Of a stretch of 64,000 bases of DNA, positions 23,348-32,022 are shown piece by piece (within the stretch, counting starts at the first letter, position 1; every line of letters begins with the position of its first letter). Origin of the DNA: CBDDKZ01 sp965230415. Its GTDB lineage: Bacteria; Bacteroidota; Bacteroidia; Cytophagales; JAAEPT01. A program made the translations under genes and the position numbers. The notes below the pieces were generated by a model. It was not told the origin of the DNA. It did not search any database and was given only the letters and a program-made list of their open reading frames with translations. The stretch is taken from positions 3,596,001 through 3,660,000 of the forward strand of contig CBDDKZ010000005.1 in NCBI GenBank assembly GCA_965230415.1, written 5' to 3'.

Positions 23348-24632
23348 TAATATCGTATTGTTTAATTTTCCTGTAAAGTGTTCTTTCTGATATTCCCAGG
23401 TCTTGTGCCGCATATTTTCGTTTGTTGTTGTTCTTTTTAAGAGCCTTAACTATTAGTTCTTTTTCCTTTTCTTCCAAAGAAAGAGACTCTTCTTCCACTT
23501 CGTGTGTTACATCTTCAACGCGTGAAATTTCAATAGTATTGTCATCTAATGGTGTTACCAGCGGTTTTAAATCCAGGTTTTCATCAAGTAGGCGATAGTT
23601 GTTTGCATTAGCGGCAACAGGTGGGTCTTCGTTGATGTTTTGAAACAGATCGGTATGCTCATTTATTATAGATTGCCCCAGGTTTTCATTTTTGAGTACA
23701 TCAAAAACCAGTTTCTTCAATTCTGTAACATCTTTTTTCATATCAAACAGCACTTTATATAAAAGCTCTCTGTCTGTAAATTGTTCCTCGCCCGAGCTTC
23801 CATTGCCTGCCGAAACCAGGGCTGGCAAGCTCATTCCTGGATTATTAGGCAAGTACCCGATTAACTTTGGTTTGTCAATTTCGCGTTCAATTTCTAATGC
23901 TGAAATCTGGTCTACTAAGTTCTTGAGCTGTCTTATATTTCCCGGAAAACGATACTTTAGTAGCACCTGTTTGGCCTCATCGTTCAAAACGATGGGTTTG
24001 ACATGGTATTTTTCAGAAAAATCTGAAGCGAATTTTCTAAATAGTAAATCAATGTCCTGGCCTCGCTCTCGTAAGGGAGGTACATATATGGGGACAGTAT
24101 TTAAGCGGTAATAGAGGTCTTCTCGAAATTTACCTTTATTTACAGCGTTTATCAGATCAACGTTTGTGGCAGCAATGACACGAACGTTCGTTTTTTGAAC
24201 TTTTGATGATCCAACTTTGATATACTCGCCGTTTTCCAATACACGTAGTAATCGTGCCTGGGTACCCAAAGGCATCTCTCCAATTTCATCTAAAAAAATA
24301 GTACCTCCGTCTGTTACCTCAAAATAGCCTTTACGCGCTTCATGCGCGCCGGTAAACGAGCCTTTCTCATGTCCAAATAATTCGGAATCGATGGTGCCTT
24401 CAGGGATCGCTCCACAGTTGATAGCTATAAATGTATTGTGTTTACGTGCACTTAACTGGTGAATGATTTTTGAAAAAGACTCTTTTCCACTACCACTTTC
24501 ACCGGTAATAAGTACCGTCATATCGGTAGAGGCTACCTGAGCGGCAACTCTTATTGCGCGCAATAACGATTCTGAATTGCCTATTATTCCAAAGCGTTGT
24601 TTGATGCTATTTAGTTCCTGATCGTATATCAT
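23340..24632 (-). CDS. Sigma-54-dependent transcriptional activator (AAA+ / Fis HTH), no receiver domain
   Basis: 430 residues from ATG 24632, 2 bases after the miaB stop. The AAA+ domain begins almost at the N terminus (FGIIGNSESLLRAI): Walker A GESGSGKES, sigma-54 contact loop GSFTGAHEARKG, Walker B GGTIFLDEIGEM, arginine-finger region VRVIAATN...FREDLYYRLNTVPI. The C-terminal Fis-type helix-turn-helix is LIVKALKKNNNKRKYAAQDLGISERTLYRKIKQY. No receiver or GAF input domain, so it may be controlled by abundance or a partner. Sits between miaB and lptE with overlapping ends; targets are unknown. Confidence 0.92.
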   Translation of the reverse strand: MIYDQELNSIKQRFGIIGNSESLLRAIRVAAQVASTDMTVLITGESGSGKESFSKIIHQLSARKHNTFIAINCGAIPEGTIDSELFGHEKGSFTGAHEARKGYFEVTDGGTIFLDEIGEMPLGTQARLLRVLENGEYIKVGSSKVQKTNVRVIAATNVDLINAVNKGKFREDLYYRLNTVPIYVPPLRERGQDIDLLFRKFASDFSEKYHVKPIVLNDEAKQVLLKYRFPGNIRQLKNLVDQISALEIEREIDKPKLIGYLPNNPGMSLPALVSAGNGSSGEEQFTDRELLYKVLFDMKKDVTELKKLVFDVLKNENLGQSIINEHTDLFQNINEDPPVAANANNYRLLDENLDLKPLVTPLDDNTIEISRVEDVTHEVEEESLSLEEKEKELIVKALKKNNNKRKYAAQDLGISERTLYRKIKQYDING

Positions 24633-24634
24633 AA

Positions 24635-26107
24635 TTAAGCGATCACTTCTCCTTTGAGTGTTGCTCCCGTGCATTCATTGATGAGTACGTTTACATACTC
24701 ACCCGGCTGGTGGGTGTCCTTATCAAATACCACCATCACATTCGCAGAGTTACGACCTTTTAACTGATTGTCGTCACGTTTGGAAGTGCCTTCAATTAAC
24801 ACCTTTTGTGTACTGCCTATGAGGCGTTGATTTCTTTCTAAAGAATGCTTTTGCTGAAGACTTATAATTTCATTCAACCTTCTTTTCTTTGTTTCCAGAG
24901 AGATATCGTCTTCATATTTTTTTGCAGCTAGTGTGCCCGGCCGTTCAGAATAATAGAACATGTACGAAAAATCGTATTTAACGATTTCCATTAGAGAAAG
25001 TGTTTCTTGATGTTCTTCTTCTGTTTCGCCACAGAATCCTGCAATCATATCGGAAGATATTCCACAGTCTTCACCCAGTATTTCCCTGATTTTACTAACT
25101 CGCTCCAGGTACCACTCCCTGCTATAAGTACGATTCATTTTTTCCAAAACACGGGTATTTCCACTCTGAACTGGTAGGTGAATATATTTACATATATTTT
25201 CGTGGCGGGCCATTGTATGAAGTACTTCGTCGGTAATATCTTTAGGATGTGAAGTCGAAAATCGAATACGAAGTTCCGGACTTATTTCTGCTACTTTTTG
25301 CAAAAGCTGTGCAAAATTCATAAAATTAGTTACTCCGGCTTTTTCAATTTGAGCCTTTCCTTTAAGTTCGCTATTTGGAGACCATTTGTAGGAATCTACA
25401 TTTTGACCCAAAAGCGTTACTTCCTTGAACCCCTTGGCATACAAATCTTTTGCTTCTTGTACTATCGAATGCGGGTTTCTGCTTCTTTCCCGTCCCCTTG
25501 TGAAGGGGACTACACAAAATGAGCAGATGTTATCGCAGCCGCGCATAATAGAAATGAATGCACTTACGCCATTTGAGTTTAATCTCACAGGGCTGATATC
25601 TGCATATGTTTCCTCTCTGGAAAGAAACGTATTTACTGCCTTTTGCCCCTCTTCGGCTTGTTTTACAAGGTTAGGCAGGTCGCGATAGGCGTCTGGCCCA
25701 GCTACAAGGTCTACGATTTTTTCTTCTTCCAGTAGCTTCGATTTAAGCCTTTCTGCCATGCAACCCAAAACTCCAACCGTGATTTCCGGTTTTTCGGCTT
25801 TGATTTTGTTGAACGCTCCAAGTCTATTTCTGACTGTTTGTTCCGCCTTTTCCCTTATGGAGCAAGTATTTAACAATATAACGTCTGCTTCTTCAAATGT
25901 AGAAGTTGTGTCGAAGCCATTTTTTTTCATGATGGACGTTACAATTTCACTATCGGAAAAGTTCATTTGGCAACCATAACTTTCTATATATAAGCGTTTT
26001 GTTTTGCCTGTATTTTCTTCTTTCGATACTCTTACTTCACATGATTCACTTGCCTGAGCCTCTTCAGGTAGTATTATATCAATATCCTTTATTACTTCTT
26101 TGGCCAT
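24635..26107 (-). CDS. miaB: tRNA-2-methylthio-N6-dimethylallyladenosine synthase MiaB
   Basis: 490 residues. Three domains: UPF0004 N-terminal with Cys ligands (ESYGCQMNFSDSE, LLNTCSIREKA, GVLGCMAERLK), radical-SAM domain with CDNICSFCVVPFTRGRERSR (CxxxCxxC) and C-terminal TRAM domain (GSTQKVLIEGTSKR...). It adds the methylthio group to i6A37 of tRNAs using two 4Fe-4S clusters. First gene of the miaB - activator - lptE - TPR - secG group. miaE, for the next step on the same nucleotide, is also in this window. Confidence 0.95.
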   Translation of the reverse strand: MAKEVIKDIDIILPEEAQASESCEVRVSKEENTGKTKRLYIESYGCQMNFSDSEIVTSIMKKNGFDTTSTFEEADVILLNTCSIREKAEQTVRNRLGAFNKIKAEKPEITVGVLGCMAERLKSKLLEEEKIVDLVAGPDAYRDLPNLVKQAEEGQKAVNTFLSREETYADISPVRLNSNGVSAFISIMRGCDNICSFCVVPFTRGRERSRNPHSIVQEAKDLYAKGFKEVTLLGQNVDSYKWSPNSELKGKAQIEKAGVTNFMNFAQLLQKVAEISPELRIRFSTSHPKDITDEVLHTMARHENICKYIHLPVQSGNTRVLEKMNRTYSREWYLERVSKIREILGEDCGISSDMIAGFCGETEEEHQETLSLMEIVKYDFSYMFYYSERPGTLAAKKYEDDISLETKKRRLNEIISLQQKHSLERNQRLIGSTQKVLIEGTSKRDDNQLKGRNSANVMVVFDKDTHQPGEYVNVLINECTGATLKGEVIA

Positions 26108-26134
26108 CGCTCTAAATTCCTGAATATTTCACTG

Positions 26135-26168
26135 CAAATATAGTGAAAAAATACCTGATTATGACAAA
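26135..26168 (-). promoter_or_regulatory. Promoter of the miaB group
   Basis: On the minus strand TTTG (26165-26168) is followed after 22 bases by TATATTTG (26135-26142), an exact TAnnTTTG, 27 bases before the miaB ATG. Spacing is at the long end of the 17-23 range. Confidence 0.55.
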
Positions 26169-26201
26169 ATGACATGTTTTATCCGGGTTTTGTCCGAATT
26201 G

Positions 26202-27470
26202 TTAGTCATTTAGACATTGTAAAATGGCTTCGGCCTTTAATAAGCACTCCTGGTATTCTTTTTCAGGATCTGAATTGTAGGTAATGGCGCTTCCTGTGGG
26301 AAAAGACAGCTTTTTGTTTTTTTTGTTATAAAGGATACTTCGAATTATCACATTGAAGTCAAAATTTCTTTCCGGACTAATGTAGCCCACGGCTCCTGAA
26401 AATAAATTGCGATCACTATATTCATATTCTTCAATGAGTCGCATGGCCATTATTTTTGGCGCCCCGGTCATACTTCCCATTGGGAAGGCATTTTTGATAA
26501 TTTCAGTTACCGGCGTAGAAGTAGCAACACGCGAACTTATAGTTGAGATCATCTGATGCCATTGACGGAAAGAATATACGCCAAAGAGCTCGTCTACATT
26601 TATACTTCCGGGTAAGGCAGTTTTGGTAAGATCGTTTCGAACAAGATCAACAATCATTAAGTTTTCAGCAATTTCCTTTTCGTCTGTCGCGAGTGTTTCT
26701 TTAATTTTTTGGTCTTCGGCTTTTGTTTTTCCTCTCCTAGCTGTACCCTTAATTGGCTGAGACCAGACTTTATCACCTTTTTTCGCCAAAAAGCGTTCTG
26801 GTGATGCGGAAATTAAAAAATTGTCTTCTTTTTTTAGAAGTACAGAGAATGGGGTGGGGGAAATGACGTTTAAGCGCTGATAGGTGTCTGTAATATCAAT
26901 TTCTACAGCTTCACAGAAATGTTGCAGACAATAATTGATTTCATAAATATCTCCTTCCTCGATGTGTTTTTTTAAGGATTGGATTCGGTCTATGTATGCT
27001 TTTTTTGATTGATCTCTCTTGATCAGAAGTGCTTGTGGGCTGGGAATGTTTTGAGGAAGTATAGTTTCTATTTCAGTCCAAACAGACTGAGGGTCATCAT
27101 CGGTTTTTATTATGAAGTGATCTTCAAAAATTTCTATGAGTATTTGAGGTTCAAAAAAGTAACCGTCTTCAAAAAAAGCACGAGAAGTATTGTTGCTGCT
27201 CAGTGGTTCGATTTCATTTTTTAAGTTGTAACCCCAAAAACCAAATACGGGTGTTTTGATATGCTTGATGAAGAGCTCTGCGTGATCGAAAAAAGACGGT
27301 TGGTAGTTAAGCTCCCTTTTTGCTCCTATCGCTATTTGATGCTTGAAACCATAGGTGTACTCGTTATTGTTTAGATAAAGAAAATGATCAAAACTATTCG
27401 CATACAATAGTATTTTTTTTTCTAGTTGCCTCCATGCTGCTTTTGAGTATGCGACCTTATGTACCTTCAC
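26202..27470 (-). CDS. pabB: Aminodeoxychorismate synthase component I (chorismate-binding enzyme)
   Basis: 422 residues. Chorismate-binding core with SQPIKGTARRGK (the PIKGT lysine of PabB in place of the TrpE AGT), DLVRNDLTK, FPMGSMTGAPKIMAMRLIEEYE, GAVGYISPERNFDFNVIIRSI and the C-terminal GSAITYNSDPEKEYQECLLKA. With a glutaminase subunit it makes 4-amino-4-deoxychorismate for folate. No pabA or pabC gene is adjacent. Ends 94 bases before miaB and follows a TPR gene in the opposite-strand order: it starts 7 bases before that gene's 3' end, on the same strand, so co-transcription is likely. Confidence 0.88.
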   Translation of the reverse strand: MKVHKVAYSKAAWRQLEKKILLYANSFDHFLYLNNNEYTYGFKHQIAIGAKRELNYQPSFFDHAELFIKHIKTPVFGFWGYNLKNEIEPLSSNNTSRAFFEDGYFFEPQILIEIFEDHFIIKTDDDPQSVWTEIETILPQNIPSPQALLIKRDQSKKAYIDRIQSLKKHIEEGDIYEINYCLQHFCEAVEIDITDTYQRLNVISPTPFSVLLKKEDNFLISASPERFLAKKGDKVWSQPIKGTARRGKTKAEDQKIKETLATDEKEIAENLMIVDLVRNDLTKTALPGSINVDELFGVYSFRQWHQMISTISSRVATSTPVTEIIKNAFPMGSMTGAPKIMAMRLIEEYEYSDRNLFSGAVGYISPERNFDFNVIIRSILYNKKNKKLSFPTGSAITYNSDPEKEYQECLLKAEAILQCLND

Positions 27471-27477
27471 TTAAAAT

Positions 27478-28962
27478 TTATTGCTTTTTTGTCTTCTCCA
27501 GCTCCATTTGAGCTGCCTGATCCAGTTCCTTTTTATAAGGATGGTTTGGATATTGAAATACTCTTTTTAAGTAATCGTTTGCCTGTACTTTTTGTTCCCG
27601 GCCATTATATATATACCCCAATTGCAAACAAGAATTCGGTGCAAAATAGAAAGGATCATTTAATGTAGATAAATCAATAGTGTGTTTGTACCATTTAATA
27701 CCTTCATCATATTGTTCCAGTTTATGGTGTAATCTGCCAATGCGGTAAGTGAATTCTATTCTGCTTTCCCGATCGCTGTATTTTTTCGTTTTATAATCTT
27801 CAAGCATGCTCAGTGCTCGTTGGTAATAGCCGCCATCGGTAAGAAGGCGCGCTTTGAGCAGCTCTTTTGGAGGGAAATGTGCTCTTTTCTCAAAATGGGT
27901 GGCATAGTGATCGGGCGTGGTGGCATTTCCCTCTATTGAAGGGATTTGAATGAGGTATTCTTTTGCTTTTGTTTCATTTCCCTGAAGATAATAGGCAAAG
28001 AAAACCTTCAAATAGGCACTACGTTTGAAGTTTCGGCCTTTGTAATTACGTATAAATTTGAAATAATGGATAATGGCATTATTGTATTGCAACTTTTGTA
28101 GGTATGCTTCGCCTATTAGGTAATCTATAAAATGGAATTTTATATAATTTGCATTCTGTGGGGCATATTTAAGTACGGTCAATGCATCGTCGTTGCGCCC
28201 TTTTTTAAATAAGACGTTTGCATAGATAAAGCCTATCAGTAAATTATCTTTATTGTTGGTGTACAATTTGGTAAGGTCTTCCATTGAATGATCTTCATCT
28301 CCACCACCCATAAACTGATTAATTAGGAGGTAATAAAGTTTGCTTTCCATTTGAAACGGCCCTTCTTTACCCGCCACTTTTTTTAAGGAGCGCATACCTT
28401 TCTCAAAATTGCCTCGTAAACCAAAACTTTTGGTTATCCATTGATATTCTTCCGGAACTGCGCTTAGTATCACCTGTAGTAGCCCCAATGTTTTATCATT
28501 AGGTAAGAAATCAGGGTATTTGTCTTTATTGTCAGAAATGTTTTTGTAAGCAGAGCGTATGTTCCAAAATGCTTGTACATTGTCATTAAAAGCTATTTTG
28601 GCCATAGCCCAATGCAATTTGATTTCTGCTGCGATATATAAGTGATAAGGGGAATTCTTGTCAAAAGTCTTTAATGTATTCAGGCGCAGGTCTTCATTTT
28701 CTTTTCTGGCTTCGTATTCTGCCTTATTGTCTGAAATAAGAATAGGAAGTATATCACTTAGGTTTTCGAGATACAATACGAGCGCTTTCTGATCTTCATA
28801 TTTCTGTAATTCTTTTACAGCTTGATTAGCGGAATTAACTTTTAATTTGAAATAATCGTTATATGCTTTTTGTGCTTGGTCGGAGAAATGAAATTGGCTG
28901 TAAGAATAAAAGGATAAGTTGAAAAAAAATAAAACAAAAAAAGGATGACTTATGGGAGTCAT
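27478..28962 (-). CDS. Secreted/periplasmic TPR-repeat protein
   Basis: 494 residues from ATG 28962, which lies inside the terminator hairpin of the upstream gene. An upstream in-frame start at 29040 would overlap the zinc-ribbon gene by 50 bases. N-terminal hydrophobic stretch (HPFFVLFFFNLSFYSYSQ) looks like a signal peptide, though with start 28962 it lacks the usual basic n-region. The rest is helical with TPR-like units (LIGFIYANVLFKKGRNDDALTVLKYA, IGRLHHKLEQYDEGIKWYKHTIDLS, LQLGYIYNGREQKVQANDYLKRVF). Function unknown; common Bacteroidota type. Confidence 0.75.
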   Translation of the reverse strand: MTPISHPFFVLFFFNLSFYSYSQFHFSDQAQKAYNDYFKLKVNSANQAVKELQKYEDQKALVLYLENLSDILPILISDNKAEYEARKENEDLRLNTLKTFDKNSPYHLYIAAEIKLHWAMAKIAFNDNVQAFWNIRSAYKNISDNKDKYPDFLPNDKTLGLLQVILSAVPEEYQWITKSFGLRGNFEKGMRSLKKVAGKEGPFQMESKLYYLLINQFMGGGDEDHSMEDLTKLYTNNKDNLLIGFIYANVLFKKGRNDDALTVLKYAPQNANYIKFHFIDYLIGEAYLQKLQYNNAIIHYFKFIRNYKGRNFKRSAYLKVFFAYYLQGNETKAKEYLIQIPSIEGNATTPDHYATHFEKRAHFPPKELLKARLLTDGGYYQRALSMLEDYKTKKYSDRESRIEFTYRIGRLHHKLEQYDEGIKWYKHTIDLSTLNDPFYFAPNSCLQLGYIYNGREQKVQANDYLKRVFQYPNHPYKKELDQAAQMELEKTKKQ

Positions 28963-28968
28963 CCTTTT
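28939..28968 (-). terminator. Terminator of zinc-ribbon gene, overlapping the next start codon
   Basis: AAAAGGATGACT / AGTCATCCTTTT, a 12-bp perfect stem with 6-base loop, followed on the minus strand by T-rich sequence. The candidate ATG of the TPR protein (28960-28962) is within its first arm. Confidence 0.8.
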
Positions 28969-28990
28969 AATAAATTTTTTGAACGAAGGG

Positions 28991-29764
28991 TTATTTCGCA
29001 CTAGCAGCCTTTTTTCGTTTTTTAGGTTTTTCTTCTTCAATCACCATTTCAACGTCAGCCAGGATTCTTCCACAGTGTTCGCAAGCGATGATTTTTTTCT
29101 TTTCACGTATATCAACTTGTCTCTGAGGAGGAACTGTGTTGAAACATCCGCCACAAGCGTCTCTTTTAACGTGTACCACGGCTAATCCATTACGTGCATT
29201 TTTACGAATGCGGTCGTAAGAATATAATAGTCGCTCATCAACACCTTTCACCGCTTTTTCGCGATCTTCTCTTAGTTTTCTTTCCTCTTCTTCACTTTCA
29301 GAGATGATAACTTCAAGTTCTTCCTGCTTTCTGGTCAAATCTTCGTTTCGCTCAGATAAAAGTGTCTTTGTCTCCTCAATTTCCTTATTTTTCAACTCAA
29401 TAAGGTGATAAGCCTCTTTCGTCTTTTTCTCGGAAATTTGAATTTCCAGCTGCTGTAGCTCTATTTCTTTTGTAATGGCGTCATACTCTCTGTTATTTCT
29501 CACCTTCATTTGTTGATCTTCATACTTCTTGATCAAGGCTTCAGAGTCTTTAACTGCCTGTTTCTTGTCGGAAATTGTGTTTTCCAATTCGCCGAGTTCA
29601 GATTCAAATTTACCTACTCGGGTTTCGTACCCTGCTATTTCATCTTCCAGGTCACGAACTTCTTCAGGTAGATCCCCGCGAACTTTTTTAATCTCATCTA
29701 ATGATGAGTCCAGGTTCTGTAATTTTTGCAGTGCTTTGAGCTTCTTTTCGACTGAATTATCCAT
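28991..29764 (-). CDS. Zinc-ribbon coiled-coil protein (C4-type, CT398/DUF164-like)
   Basis: 257 residues. Long coiled coil about residues 5-180 (LKALQKLQNLDSSLDEIKKVRGDLPEEVRDLEDEI...), then a C4 zinc ribbon: DACGGCFNTVPPQ and IIACEHCGRIL, and a basic tail KPKKRKKAASAK. Family members (zf-RING_7, PF02591) are widespread with uncertain role; the chlamydial CT398 binds sigma-54 and type III components. Lies 6 bases after the Nif3-like gene, the usual pairing in Bacteroidota, and ends at a strong terminator. Confidence 0.9.
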   Translation of the reverse strand: MDNSVEKKLKALQKLQNLDSSLDEIKKVRGDLPEEVRDLEDEIAGYETRVGKFESELGELENTISDKKQAVKDSEALIKKYEDQQMKVRNNREYDAITKEIELQQLEIQISEKKTKEAYHLIELKNKEIEETKTLLSERNEDLTRKQEELEVIISESEEEERKLREDREKAVKGVDERLLYSYDRIRKNARNGLAVVHVKRDACGGCFNTVPPQRQVDIREKKKIIACEHCGRILADVEMVIEEEKPKKRKKAASAK

Positions 29765-29770
29765 CTAAAA

Positions 29771-30862
29771 TTAATAATAATGTACTGGATTCGTGTTTAC
29801 ATTTGATAAACGAACTGCAATATTAGCGAATTTTTCACTTAAAAGCTCGTAAAATAATTCTTTTGTGAAAACTTCACTTTCGTAGTGACCAATATCGGCA
29901 ATTATCAGGTCGTTCTCCGCATCGAAAAACTCGTGGTACTTAAAGTCTCCGGTAATAAATATATCAGCACCCACACCTTTGGCTGCGCCTAGTAAAAAGC
30001 TGCCCGATCCACCACAAATTGCCACTTTTTTGATTTCATTTTTGACAAGTGGCGTATGTCTTATTACTTGTAAATCCATACACTTTTTTAGGTAATCAAG
30101 AAAATTCGCGGCACTTAGCGATTCCCGCAGGTAACCAGTCATACCAGCACCTGTGTCCTGGTTTTTGTTTAGCGTGGATTGACTAAAATAGGCCATTTCT
30201 TCATATGGATGTACTTTTTTGGCCGCATTAATAACTTTATTTCTTAAATGAGAGGGATATATAGCTTCTATTTTCAATTCTTCTACCGATTCTGGTTGCA
30301 TTGCTTGTCCGGTGTGGGGAGTAGCATGTTCATTCGGAGTGAAGTTTCCGGTGCCAGGTGTTTGAAATGAACAATCTTTGTAATTACCTATTTGACCAGC
30401 ACCAGCTCGCCCTAATGCTTCCTTTATTTTACTTGCAGATTCAATGGGACAGTAGATAACGATTTTTTCGAGATTCGATTTTGGAACGAGTATACCTGTG
30501 TCGACTAAATTTAGCTTATTCGCAATTTTTTTGTTAACCCCTGTTTTAACATTGTCGAGGTTAGTATGACAAGCATATATTGCAATATCATTTTTAATGG
30601 CGTTAATTACAGTTCGTTCTACGTAGTTTTTACCGGTAATTTTTTTTAATCCGGAAAATATAATTGGATGATGCGCAATGATTAAGTTGCAATTAGTTTT
30701 AATGGCTTCCTCTATAATCTCTTCCGTACAATCCAGGGTAATTAATGCGCCTGTTAATTCGTCCTCTTTGTTGCCCACCAGCAAACCGGAGTTATCATAG
30801 GATTCTTGCAGTGGAAGAGGTGCGATTTGTTCAATGTAATTAGTTATATCTTTGATTTTCAT
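29771..30862 (-). CDS. Nif3-like dinuclear metal-centre protein (YqfO type)
   Basis: 363 residues, the long form with an inserted PII-like middle domain (about residues 125-235). Metal ligands: IIAHHPIIFSGLKKI, YACHTNLDNV near the N terminus and DIGHYESEVFTKE near the C terminus; also VAICGGSGSFLLGAAKGVGADIFITGDFKYHEF. Known as GTP cyclohydrolase 1 type 2 homologue by annotation, but the true function is unsettled. Cytoplasmic hexamer in solved relatives. Pairs with the zinc-ribbon gene 6 bases downstream and is divergent from lpxK. Confidence 0.92.
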   Translation of the reverse strand: MKIKDITNYIEQIAPLPLQESYDNSGLLVGNKEDELTGALITLDCTEEIIEEAIKTNCNLIIAHHPIIFSGLKKITGKNYVERTVINAIKNDIAIYACHTNLDNVKTGVNKKIANKLNLVDTGILVPKSNLEKIVIYCPIESASKIKEALGRAGAGQIGNYKDCSFQTPGTGNFTPNEHATPHTGQAMQPESVEELKIEAIYPSHLRNKVINAAKKVHPYEEMAYFSQSTLNKNQDTGAGMTGYLRESLSAANFLDYLKKCMDLQVIRHTPLVKNEIKKVAICGGSGSFLLGAAKGVGADIFITGDFKYHEFFDAENDLIIADIGHYESEVFTKELFYELLSEKFANIAVRLSNVNTNPVHYY

Positions 30863-30969
30863 GGCCAGAGTTCTTAAGTATGTTAAGAAATAATATCCCG
30901 TTTAACATCATGTGGATTTAAATTTTTATAATTTCGCATAATTTTCATAATAAAACGTTAAAAGAATAA

Positions 30970-32022
30970 ATGTCCGTTTGGAAATTGCTTGTTTCACCTT
31001 TTAGTTGTTTATACTATATCATTACTACGTGCCGCAATTACTTGTATGACAACGGAACCAAAAAATCCTTTCAATTTTCGATTCCTCTAATTTCTGTTGG
31101 AAATTTAACCGTTGGCGGAACAGGTAAAACGCCGCAAGTGATGTATTTAATCGAAAGGTTATTGGAATCCAAACGTGTAGGTGTCTTAAGCAGGGGGTAT
31201 GGGAGGTCCAGCAGAGGATATGTGAAAGCTTCTTCAAATGCTACCGCCCGTGACATCGGAGATGAACCTTTGCAATACAAAAAGCGACACGGAGATTTAA
31301 TTGATGTAGTCGTTTGTGAAGAAAGAAAGTTGGCCATTCCGCAAATGTTATTCGAAAACGAAGAATTAGAGCTCATTGTTCTTGACGATGCCTATCAACA
31401 CCGAGCTGTAAAACCAGCTCTTAGTATATTGTTAAGTGACTATAATAGGCCTTTTTATGAAGATTATGTGATGCCGGGAGGGCTGCTAAGAGAAAGGCGG
31501 AAGGGAGCGAAGCGATGTGATATTTTAGTAATATCCAAATGTCCCAAAGACATTACTCAGAAAGAACGAGCACAAATTAAAGAAAAGTGTATTCCTTATC
31601 TTCAAAAAGCAACTCCTGTCCTTTTTAGTACTGTAAAATCCGGAAAACCTGTTCAGGTGCTCGGTGCAACATATGTAGGTAATCATTTTTTTGCCCTATC
31701 AGGAATAGCTAACCCTAAGCAATTTGAACAGATTGTAGCAGACAAATTTAAGCTTTTAGGAACCAAGAGTTATCGCGATCATTATCAATTTAAGGAAAAG
31801 GATATTTTGGATATTGTAAAAGAATTTGAGCGGATAAACACATCTTCCAAAGCTATAATTACAACAGAAAAGGACTGGATGCGGTTAGATACTCCTGAAT
31901 TTCGAAAATATCTCAAAAATATTCCGTTATTTTACCTTCCAATTGATGTTACTTTCACTGAAGGTGAGGAAATTTTAGAGACTTATTTGAAAAAAGTTGT
32001 AGAAGAGGGTGTTGCAAAATAA
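30970..32022 (+). CDS. lpxK: Tetraacyldisaccharide 4'-kinase LpxK
   Basis: 350 residues, standard LpxK length. N-terminal membrane-associating segment LLVSPFSCLYYIITTCRNYLYD, Walker A VGNLTVGGTGKTPQ, LSRGYGRSSRGY, DEPLQYKKR and LIVLDDAYQHR (Walker B region), and TTEKDWMRL near the C terminus. It phosphorylates the lipid A disaccharide. The stop overlaps the GTG start of the downstream porin gene by 14 bases. Confidence 0.94.
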   Translation: MSVWKLLVSPFSCLYYIITTCRNYLYDNGTKKSFQFSIPLISVGNLTVGGTGKTPQVMYLIERLLESKRVGVLSRGYGRSSRGYVKASSNATARDIGDEPLQYKKRHGDLIDVVVCEERKLAIPQMLFENEELELIVLDDAYQHRAVKPALSILLSDYNRPFYEDYVMPGGLLRERRKGAKRCDILVISKCPKDITQKERAQIKEKCIPYLQKATPVLFSTVKSGKPVQVLGATYVGNHFFALSGIANPKQFEQIVADKFKLLGTKSYRDHYQFKEKDILDIVKEFERINTSSKAIITTEKDWMRLDTPEFRKYLKNIPLFYLPIDVTFTEGEEILETYLKKVVEEGVAK

